Source: Adhaeribacter_A terreus (GTDB lineage Bacteria > Bacteroidota > Bacteroidia > Cytophagales > Hymenobacteraceae). From it: 64,000 nt of DNA. The notes beneath the pieces are model-generated. The model saw only the letters and a list, made by a program, of their open reading frames with translations. It was not told where the DNA came from and searched no databases. The number at the start of each line of letters is the position of its first letter. The first letter of the stretch is position 1. Shown here in pieces: positions 50,908 through 57,474 of the stretch. The DNA lies in the NCBI RefSeq assembly GCF_042657365.1, contig NZ_JBHSKT010000007.1:124001-188000 (forward strand). The letters are read 5' to 3'. The translations under genes and the position numbers were made by a program.

Positions 50908-53037
50908 ATGCCGAAACCGATACTTTTTACGCTGTTTTTCCTACCGTTTTTTCTGGCTTTTGCGGCGCAGGCGCAGGAATTTCCGCGGCGAGAAGTAAAC
51001 CTCGATCTTTTTGTGCAGGAGCTTTTTTCGCAGCAGCAAGATAAAGACCTGCCTTACGAAGATATTTATGAAAACCTGCTGCAATTTTACCAGAACCCCA
51101 TAAACCTGAACCGCGCGAACCGCGAAGAACTGAGCTCGCTTTTCATTCTTTCGGAAGTACAGATCACGGCTTTGTTTGAGCATATAAACCGCACCGGCGG
51201 CCTGCTGAGCATTTACGAACTGCAAACCATCGAAGGCTTCGATCTGATAACCATTAATAAATTGCTGCCTTTTGTAACGGTGCAGGAAATGGGTTTGCAA
51301 GCCGACCGGCGGCCAATTTGGGAAAGAATTCGGGCGGAAGACAATAATTATCTGCTGGTTCGCTACGAACGCTCGTTGCAGGAAAAGAAGGGCTATTTGC
51401 AGCCAACTATTAAAAGCAACGGCCAGGAAACTTCGCATTATAAGGGTTCGCCAGATAAACTTTTAATGCGTTACCGCGTGGCGCACACCCGCGATTTCAG
51501 CTTAGGTTTTACCTTGGAAAAAGACGCCGGCGAACAATTTATTTTTGATGATAAAACGCACCGCTACGGTTTCGATTTTTATTCGGGGCATTTCCAGTTA
51601 TACGATAAAGGCCGGTTGAAAACGCTGGCCGTAGGTGATTATCAGTTGTCTTTCGGGCAGGGTTTAGTGTCGGCTTCGGCATTTGGCGTGGGCAAGGGCG
51701 GCGAAACCATTACAACTACACGCCGTTCCGATCTGGGAATCAGGCCTTACACCTCTACGCTGGAAAGTGCTTTTTTTCGCGGAGCAGCGGCCACGTATGC
51801 ATTAACCAATACCCTGAACTTAACTGGTTTTTATTCGCGGAAAAAAGTAGATGTCAGTTTTCAGTTGTTGCAGGATTCGCTGGACCAGCTGAACGAACAA
51901 ATTTCGCTGGGTGATCTGGAGTCGAGCAGCCTGCAGGAAACCGGTTTTCACCGCACCGATACCGAAATTGCGCGGAAGCATAACGTAACCGAACAGATAT
52001 CCGGCGCTAACCTGGCTTATTTTAGCAAAAGTCGTCGGGCATCGGGCGGTTTCACGGTTTTCAATTCCAGTTACAGCGTGCCGCTTTTGCGTTCCGATGC
52101 GGCTTATAACCGTTTCGAATTCCGGGGCAGAAACAATTTGCTTTTAAGTGGCTATTACAGCTATAACTGGCGCAACGTGAATTTTTTCGGCGAAGCTGCT
52201 CGTTCCCAAAGTGGTGGGTTAGGGCTGGTGCAAGGGCTGATGGCGAGTTTAACGCCGCAGGTGGAAGTGGCCCTGTTGTACCGGAATTATGCCCGCGATT
52301 TTCATACGCTTTACGGCGATGGCTTTTCAGAAAATACGCGACCAATCAACGAAAAAGGCTTTTATACCGGCTTAAAAATTCGTCCGGCCAGCCGTTGGGA
52401 ACTGACGGCTTATTACGACCGGTACCGGTTTCCGTGGTTGCGTTATGGGGTAAATGCTCCTTCCGGTGGCGACGAGTATTTGTTGCGGCTGCTTTATAAA
52501 CCAAGCAAACTGGCTACGATCTACGGCCAATTCCGCACGGAAAATAAAGAACTGGAAGAACCTGAAAGTTTGCAGCAAATACCGGGTTTGACTCTGGCTA
52601 CGCGGCGTAATTATCTGCTTTCCGCCGATTTTGCACCTACCGGCCGTTTAAGTTTGCGTTCTCGCCTGCAGTTCAGTAGTTATAATTTAGAGCATGGCGA
52701 ACGCACTACCGGTTATTTGCTGGCGCAGGATGTAAACCTGGAATTCAAGCGTTTCCGGATCGGTTCGCGCTACGCCGTTTTCGATACCGACGATTCGGAA
52801 AACCGCCAATACGTAACTGAGAAAGATGTTTTGTATGCGTTTTCTATTCCTTCCTTCAGCGGTTTAGGAACCAGAATCTATACCGTTTTGCAATACAGTT
52901 TTTCCCGGAAAATGGATGTTTGGCTGAAGCTGGCGCACACGCATTACCGCTACCAGAAAACCATCAGTTCCGGCCTGGAAGAAATTCAGGGCTCACGCCG
53001 GACGGATGTGCGGGCGCAGGTTCGCTATCGGTTTTGA
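50908..53037 (+). CDS. outer-membrane beta-barrel protein with N-terminal helix-hairpin-helix (ComEA-like) domain
   Basis: 709 residues. Signal peptide (ILFTLFFLPFFLAFAAQAQ). Residues about 45-125 hold helix-hairpin-helix motifs (INLNRANREELSSLFILSEVQITALFEHI; LLSIYELQTIEGFDLITINKLLPFV), the fold ComEA uses to bind DNA non-specifically. The remaining 550 residues are amphipathic strands ending in VRAQVRYRF, a C-terminal aromatic barrel signature. Such proteins are widespread in Bacteroidota without assigned function. A DNA-uptake role is tempting given the D30 elements but unproven; HhH domains here may instead bind protein or peptidoglycan. Confidence 0.8.
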   Translation: MPKPILFTLFFLPFFLAFAAQAQEFPRREVNLDLFVQELFSQQQDKDLPYEDIYENLLQFYQNPINLNRANREELSSLFILSEVQITALFEHINRTGGLLSIYELQTIEGFDLITINKLLPFVTVQEMGLQADRRPIWERIRAEDNNYLLVRYERSLQEKKGYLQPTIKSNGQETSHYKGSPDKLLMRYRVAHTRDFSLGFTLEKDAGEQFIFDDKTHRYGFDFYSGHFQLYDKGRLKTLAVGDYQLSFGQGLVSASAFGVGKGGETITTTRRSDLGIRPYTSTLESAFFRGAAATYALTNTLNLTGFYSRKKVDVSFQLLQDSLDQLNEQISLGDLESSSLQETGFHRTDTEIARKHNVTEQISGANLAYFSKSRRASGGFTVFNSSYSVPLLRSDAAYNRFEFRGRNNLLLSGYYSYNWRNVNFFGEAARSQSGGLGLVQGLMASLTPQVEVALLYRNYARDFHTLYGDGFSENTRPINEKGFYTGLKIRPASRWELTAYYDRYRFPWLRYGVNAPSGGDEYLLRLLYKPSKLATIYGQFRTENKELEEPESLQQIPGLTLATRRNYLLSADFAPTGRLSLRSRLQFSSYNLEHGERTTGYLLAQDVNLEFKRFRIGSRYAVFDTDDSENRQYVTEKDVLYAFSIPSFSGLGTRIYTVLQYSFSRKMDVWLKLAHTHYRYQKTISSGLEEIQGSRRTDVRAQVRYRF
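50921..50950 (-). repeat. D30 element inside the HhH-barrel signal-peptide region, - orientation
   Basis: TAC, 15 nt (TTTTTACGCTGTTTT), core TCCTACCG (50939-50946). Encodes LFTLFFLPFF, like the copy at 32247. Confidence 0.8.
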
Positions 53038-53042
53038 GTTTT

Positions 53043-53137
53043 GTTGTTCGTTGTTCGTTGTTCGTTGTTCGTTGTTCGTTGTTCGTTGTTCGTTGTTCGT
53101 TGTTCGTTGTTCGTTGTTCGTTGTTCGTTGTTCGTTC
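53043..53137 (+). repeat. tandem heptamer array, unit GTTGTTC, about 13 copies
   Basis: Uninterrupted GTTGTTC repeats starting 6 nt after the stop of the HhH-barrel gene. Copy number is likely to vary between strains. The unit resembles words in the atpD-atpC inverted repeat. Confidence 0.95.
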
Positions 53138-53179
53138 AATTTTTAGCCTTACAATTTACAGCACAATTTCTAACTAATC

Positions 53180-53327
53180 AATAGAAGCTATCTCATTAAT
53201 ACACCTGTCATCCTGAACGCGAGTGAAGGACCTTGTCGGGTCTCAATAGAAACGTCGCTACAAAGAGCCAACAAGTTGTTTCGCTATCGCTCAACATGAC
53301 AAACCTATTTATGAGATAGTATCTATT
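53180..53327. mobile_element. MITE-like element with imperfect ~55-bp terminal inverted repeats
   Basis: Left end AATAGAAGCTATCTCATTAA then TGTCATCCTGAACGCGAGTG; right end read inverted AATAGATACTATCTCATAAA then TGTCATGTTGAGCGATAGCG; both continue to ACCTTG/AACTTG. No coding capacity. The inner part is of the widespread GTCATCCTGAGCG repeat type. Confidence 0.6.
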
Positions 53328-53334
53328 CGCTCCT

Positions 53335-53401
53335 GAGTTTTGGCAATAAAAAAGCTACCGTTTTGCTTCTGAAAACGGTAGTTTTTTTTGTGAAAAAACC
53401 G
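53335..53401. terminator. inverted D30 pair forming the terminator of 53408-53893
   Basis: Left copy (53335-53364, -): GAG, 15 nt, core AGCTACCG. Right copy (53372-53401, +): AAAA, CGGTAGTT, 15 nt, CCG. The cores face each other as AAAGCTACCGTTTT / AAAACGGTAGTTTT, a 7-nt-loop hairpin with T-runs both ways. Confidence 0.8.
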
Positions 53402-53407
53402 GCTTGT

Positions 53408-53893
53408 TTACTTTTTCTTCCGGCTGGTTTTCCTGGTTTTTGTAGGGGCTAATTTTTTGAAGGTCTGGTTGCTGCCGGCATCGTTGTAACCGCCAGCTAT
53501 GTATAACTGATTGGCAGAAACGGTAAGCGGGCCTTCTTCCAGAAATTCTCTTGCCGGGTTGTTGCCGCTGGTATCGCTAAACGAGATCACGATATAATCG
53601 GTGGGTTTGCTAACGGTATAAGCGTAAGTCCCAACCAGTTTCCCGTTCCTGAAAACCAAAGCCTGGTTATCAGGTTTGAACGTTACGGTAATTTTATAGC
53701 CGACGGTTGCCGGGGTTTTTACATTCGGTTTTGAACCACGGGTTGCAAAACTGGTTTCGGTCCATTCCCAGGTGCCGTTCAGCATTTTTACAACTTCGGT
53801 CAGGTTATGGGCGGTGGTATCGGTTTGGGCCATGGCGGGTTTTAAACTGAAGATCGTGGCAAATAAGAGCAGGAACGTAAATAGCTTTTTCAT
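53408..53893 (-). CDS. exported lipocalin-like protein
   Basis: 161 residues. Signal peptide (MKKLFTFLLLFATIFSLKPAMA), then a single beta-rich domain starting with the lipocalin-like LNGTWEWTETSFATRG and strands VGYKITVTFKPDNQALVFRNGKLVGTYAYTV. Basic tail KTRKTSRKKK. Small periplasmic or surface protein; ligand unknown. Confidence 0.7.
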   Translation of the reverse strand: MKKLFTFLLLFATIFSLKPAMAQTDTTAHNLTEVVKMLNGTWEWTETSFATRGSKPNVKTPATVGYKITVTFKPDNQALVFRNGKLVGTYAYTVSKPTDYIVISFSDTSGNNPAREFLEEGPLTVSANQLYIAGGYNDAGSNQTFKKLAPTKTRKTSRKKK

Positions 53894-53937
53894 AGGAATA
53901 ATTTTTTTGGTTGTAAAGTGAAAGGCGAATTTGGTGC

Positions 53938-53967
53938 CAGTTTTTAAGGCTCAAACCATAGCGTTTC
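53938..53967 (-). repeat. D30 element, - orientation
   Basis: CAG, 15 nt (TTTTTAAGGCTCAAA), core CCATAGCG (53956-53963). Confidence 0.8.
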
Positions 53968-53986
53968 CTGAAAAGATTTGAAAACG

Positions 53987-55915
53987 TTATGGCAGCAATT
54001 CCACCTTCTCAATTTTATCGCTTATCTGCAACTGGTGCACCACTTCCATGCCCGAAACCACTTTGGCAAAAATAGTATAACGGCCATCTAAATGCGGTAC
54101 GCGGTTGTGCGTTATGAACCACTGGCAGCTTTCGGTGTCTTTGCCGGCGGAAGCTAAACCAACCGTGCCTTCCTCGTAATGCAGATCGGCGAATTCAGAA
54201 CGGATGGTGTAATCGGTGCCGCCCCAGCCATCGCCGCGCGGGCAACCGCCCTGCGCCACAAAATTCGGCACTACTCTGTGAAAATTCTTTCCATTGTAGA
54301 AACCTTGTTTTACGAGTTCTGCGAAATTGGCTACCGAGCCCGGCACATCTTCCACAAATAATTGCAGCGTGATATCGCCTTTGCTTGTTTTTAGCAGTGC
54401 TTTCTGATCGGCTTTCAGGGTTTGCACCAGCTCCCAGTTTATAGGGTGCGATGTTGGGTTTTGGGGTGCCGGCGGCGCGGGTTTTTGTTCGAAAAAGGCA
54501 AGCGTTTTTTGCAGTTCAATATACGTTTCTACGTCGCGCGGCAGCTGAATTTTGCTTTGAGCGGTTTTCAGAAAATCGTAGTTCGGGAAAGTTTGCCGGA
54601 AGTTCAGCGTCGGTTCGCGAAGTAAGGTCGCAACCGTGCCAACCAAAGCCACGTCGCCGGAAGCAATGGCGCGCTTCATGGTTTCGTTGAACGAAGGTTT
54701 CAGCTTTTCGGGGAAATCAGGATGTTTACGCAAATTGCTCAGCGCTTCTATGCCATAAGTTGAAATTACCGTGTTCTGCTGCGCGGCAAAGGTTTCTTTT
54801 TCCAGAAAAAAATAACTGTTCGGGTCGTTGCTTAAAGCGTTCAGTAAAGCGCCTTTTTCGTAAATATTGGAAGTTTGCGCATAGCGGTTCATGATCTCCG
54901 TACGTAGTTTTTCGGGGTTTTTAGTAGCTTTTAAAGCCGCGCCCAGCAATAAAGCGCGCGTGCGCCAGTCGGTTTGTTTGTTGGCTGCATCCTGCAATGT
55001 CTGGGTTTCTTCCTGTGGCTTGGCGCTGATAATTTCGGCTGCTGTTAACGTAACGTGCGGATTTTTATCGGAAAGCGCTCCAAACAGAATATCCTGGGTA
55101 AGCACAAAATCGAACGAATTTAAAGCCCGCAACGCACTTAGCCTTACCCGGTAATCCGGATCTTTCTGCGCAATTCCGCCCAGCGTTTCCAGGGTTTCCG
55201 AAGTCTTGGTTTTGCCCAATGCAGTAGCGGCCGCAGCGCGTACGCTGGCCGATGCATCGGTTAAAGCGGAGGCCTGAATAAACTTGAAATGCGGACTGAG
55301 ATCGGCTTTGCCGCTACGCGCCAGCGTTTGCGAAGCAGCCATACGAATCTCGCGGGTTTGCCCGGTGGTTAAAAATCTGGCAGCTTTTGCAAGCGCTGTT
55401 TCCGGAAGCGGGCGGCGCAGGGCCACGCGGAATAAGCCCCACATATGGCCTGCCTGCAAAACCGTATCCGGTGAGAAAAAATTGTTCAGGAATTTAATAC
55501 CATCATCGGTAGCCACTTTTCCGAGCGCTTCCAGCATTTCGGCGCGGGCTTGTTTTTCGTTTTCTCGGCCAATAGCGCTGAGCAGCGGGTATTGCGCCGT
55601 AGAATCCAGGGACTGGCCAAGGGCATAAGCAGCTTTCTGGCGAACTTCGGCAATTGGGTCGGAGAGGAGCGTGGCGAGTTGCGGAATGCTACCTTTATCC
55701 TGCAAAGAAGCAAAAGCAAGAGCAGCTTCGGCCCGGTTCTTCGGGTTTGGATCCTGAAGAAAGGGCAGTAACTTCTGCGCGTTCCGTTCATCCTGGTAAA
55801 TATGGATCTGGCGCAGGTTTTTATCCTGAAATTTGTTAGTAACCTTGCTTTGCGAAACCGGTTTCTGACAGGCAAAAACCAGGAAGAGTAAAAAGCAACC
55901 GGCGTATTTTTTCAT
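53987..55915 (-). CDS. lipoprotein with HEAT repeats fused to a cyclophilin-type peptidyl-prolyl isomerase
   Basis: 642 residues from ATG at 55915 (MKKYAGCFLLFLVFACQKP, lipobox VFAC); the longer frame from 56059 would overlap ogt and bury the signal. Residues about 40-450 are helical HEAT/PBS-lyase-like repeats (AEVRQKAAYALGQS, ASVRAAAATALGKTKT, YRVRLSALRALNS). The last 150 residues are a cyclophilin domain (ITLQLFVEDVPGSVANFAELVKQGFYNGKNFHRVVPNFVAQGG, QWFITHNRVPHLDGRYTIFAKVV). Probably a periplasmic foldase whose HEAT arm selects clients, perhaps outer-membrane or T9SS proteins. Confidence 0.88.
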   Translation of the reverse strand: MKKYAGCFLLFLVFACQKPVSQSKVTNKFQDKNLRQIHIYQDERNAQKLLPFLQDPNPKNRAEAALAFASLQDKGSIPQLATLLSDPIAEVRQKAAYALGQSLDSTAQYPLLSAIGRENEKQARAEMLEALGKVATDDGIKFLNNFFSPDTVLQAGHMWGLFRVALRRPLPETALAKAARFLTTGQTREIRMAASQTLARSGKADLSPHFKFIQASALTDASASVRAAAATALGKTKTSETLETLGGIAQKDPDYRVRLSALRALNSFDFVLTQDILFGALSDKNPHVTLTAAEIISAKPQEETQTLQDAANKQTDWRTRALLLGAALKATKNPEKLRTEIMNRYAQTSNIYEKGALLNALSNDPNSYFFLEKETFAAQQNTVISTYGIEALSNLRKHPDFPEKLKPSFNETMKRAIASGDVALVGTVATLLREPTLNFRQTFPNYDFLKTAQSKIQLPRDVETYIELQKTLAFFEQKPAPPAPQNPTSHPINWELVQTLKADQKALLKTSKGDITLQLFVEDVPGSVANFAELVKQGFYNGKNFHRVVPNFVAQGGCPRGDGWGGTDYTIRSEFADLHYEEGTVGLASAGKDTESCQWFITHNRVPHLDGRYTIFAKVVSGMEVVHQLQISDKIEKVELLP

Positions 55916-55995
55916 AGGAGGCGGAAGTTTAGATGAGCGTAAACCAAGCGGCACTTTTACGGGCATTTCAGATACCGTTTTGGGAAGAAATATGA

Positions 55996-56487
55996 TCAGG
56001 TAAAGAGTTCGGTTTGCTTTGAAATTCCTTCGAATTGCAGCAGCCATTTTTTGCGCCACAGGCCGCCGGCGTAACCCGTTAAACTGCCGTTGGCGCCAAT
56101 TACCCGATGGCAGGGCACCACAATGGCCAGCGGATTTTTGCCGTTCGCACTTCCCACGGCGCGGGTATAAGTTGGTTCGCCGAGCTGCAAAGCTACATCC
56201 AGATACGAGCGCGTTTTTCCAAACGGAATGGCGTTTAAATGTTGCCAGACCTTTTGCTGAAATTCCGTACCGTTTGGCGCTAAATTCAATTCAAATTCCC
56301 GGCGTTCACCTTTAAAATATTCGGAGAGCTGCTGATAACAATTCTGCAGGCACGCCGGAATTTCCGTTGGAAAAACGGTAGGGTTTTCGTCTAAAAAAGT
56401 GACCTCTGTAATTCCAGCTTCGGAGCCTGCTATTTGCAACCAGCCAAGAGGAGTTTCCAGGTAAGCGGTATTGATATCTTCTGGCAT
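55996..56487 (-). CDS. ogt: methylated-DNA-[protein]-cysteine S-methyltransferase
   Basis: 163 residues. Removes the methyl group from O6-methylguanine onto its own Cys in IVVPCHRVIGANGSLTGYAGG (suicide repair). The DNA-binding helix-turn-helix (FQQKVWQHLNAIPFGKTRSYLDVALQLG) and the Asn hinge (GSANGKNP) are present. The N-terminal stretch VTFLDENPTVFP is encoded by a D30 copy. Confidence 0.96.
   Translation of the reverse strand: MPEDINTAYLETPLGWLQIAGSEAGITEVTFLDENPTVFPTEIPACLQNCYQQLSEYFKGERREFELNLAPNGTEFQQKVWQHLNAIPFGKTRSYLDVALQLGEPTYTRAVGSANGKNPLAIVVPCHRVIGANGSLTGYAGGLWRKKWLLQFEGISKQTELFT
56372..56401 (+). repeat. D30 element inside ogt, + orientation
   Basis: AAAA, core CGGTAGGG (56376-56383), 15 nt (TTTTCGTCTAAAAAA), GTG. 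Antisense to the gene. Confidence 0.85.
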
Positions 56488-56493
56488 AGGAAT

Positions 56494-56523
56494 GAGTTTT
56501 AGGCGGGAAAAAGATACGGTTTT
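56494..56523 (-). repeat. D30 element, - orientation
   Basis: GAG, 15 nt (TTTTAGGCGGGAAAA), core AGATACGG (56512-56519). Immediately upstream of the ogt start. Confidence 0.65.
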
Positions 56524-56540
56524 TGGCTGAGGTATAAAAC

Positions 56541-56579
56541 AAAAAAGCAGCCCGGAAATATTTCGCGGGCTGCTTTTTT
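56541..56579 (-). terminator. terminator of the 56595-57314 gene
   Basis: Stem AAAAAAGCAGCCCG / CGGGCTGCTTTTTT with an 11-nt loop. Confidence 0.9.
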
Positions 56580-56594
56580 GTGAAAAGATAAAAA

Positions 56595-57314
56595 TTAATG
56601 CTTTACAACCAGTTTTTTAGTGGTAAGCGAGCGGTTATCTACCTGCAGCGTGTAGAAATAAATGCCGCTTGGCAAGCCGGAAGTTACCAGCATAATAGCG
56701 CCTTGTTTATCTGAAAGATTGATCTCTTTTACCAGACCACCAATGGCGTTGTATAATTTTATTTTGCTGTTGCGTGCGTTGGCCGGCAGGTTGTAACCAA
56801 TGGTAGTCATGTCGTTAGCCGGGTTTGGTGAAGGCATGCTGATGGCATTGCTGGCATAGAATGCTCCTTTAACGCCGGCAACCGTAGTGGCATCGTACAC
56901 AATGGTAGTATGCACAGAATCTGGTGTTGGTGAATTTGCCCGGAAGAATGAGTAACGGATAGTAGTTTTACCGGCATTTCCTTTCGGGGAATAATCGGCA
57001 TAGAACATGCTGTTTGTAGCGCCTGCTGCAATGGTCTCAATATCCGGCGACACATCTACATTAGGAAAATAGCACTGCGTCCAGCAAAATACGTTCTCAG
57101 AACCGGCAACTTCTGAAATCACTTTGCGCGCCACCTGAACATCGATGCTCTGGTTGCTGATGTTCACTACAGAAAGCCTGGCAGTTAACGGCAATACGCC
57201 GTTGTATGGCCCCGTAATGGTTGTAGCATGAGTCGGGATCTGCATGGTTGTAGATTGTGCAGAAGCGACATTTATAGAAAATGCGGCAAAAGCAAGAAGT
57301 AACAGTTTTTTCAT
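56595..57314 (-). CDS. small T9SS-secreted protein
   Basis: 239 residues. Signal peptide MKKLLLLAFAAFSINVASAQ, an Ig-like beta domain (about 30-145, LTARLSVVNISNQSIDVQVARKV; CWTQCYFPNV), and a type A sorting domain (MPSPNPANDMTTIGYNLP...GLPSGIYFYTLQVDNRSLTTKKLVVKH). Diverges from the Omp28-T9SS gene across a 160-bp spacer, so the pair may share regulation. No catalytic motif seen. Confidence 0.85.
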   Translation of the reverse strand: MKKLLLLAFAAFSINVASAQSTTMQIPTHATTITGPYNGVLPLTARLSVVNISNQSIDVQVARKVISEVAGSENVFCWTQCYFPNVDVSPDIETIAAGATNSMFYADYSPKGNAGKTTIRYSFFRANSPTPDSVHTTIVYDATTVAGVKGAFYASNAISMPSPNPANDMTTIGYNLPANARNSKIKLYNAIGGLVKEINLSDKQGAIMLVTSGLPSGIYFYTLQVDNRSLTTKKLVVKH

Positions 57315-57474
57315 ATATTAACGATGTTTTTTTTGTAAATTATGTCGCAACAGTATTTGTGCTATTGTCTTGATTCTCAGTTGTAAAAAAAGAATTACGA
57401 TTTATTTTCAAAGATGTTAAAAAATTATTTAATTTACAAAACCTTAACGTGTAACTTTAATAATTCATCACCCT

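Larger units (their letters stand above)
53038..53407. other. 370-bp intergenic region made almost wholly of repeats
   Basis: In order: heptamer tandem array, MITE-like inverted element, inverted D30 pair. No gene; the frame through the heptamers reads only as CSLFVVR repeats. Confidence 0.75.

Noticed and set aside
53043..53137. possible CRISPR array
   Set aside because: Direct 7-bp repeats with no spacers and no cas genes.
52920..53177. 85-residue frame ending in CSLFVVR repeats
   Set aside because: Produced by the heptamer array; overlaps the real HhH-barrel gene in another frame.
53972..53995. additional D30 copy around CGTTATGG
   Set aside because: The core is off consensus and there is no A-run plus GTC at the 15-nt distance in either direction.
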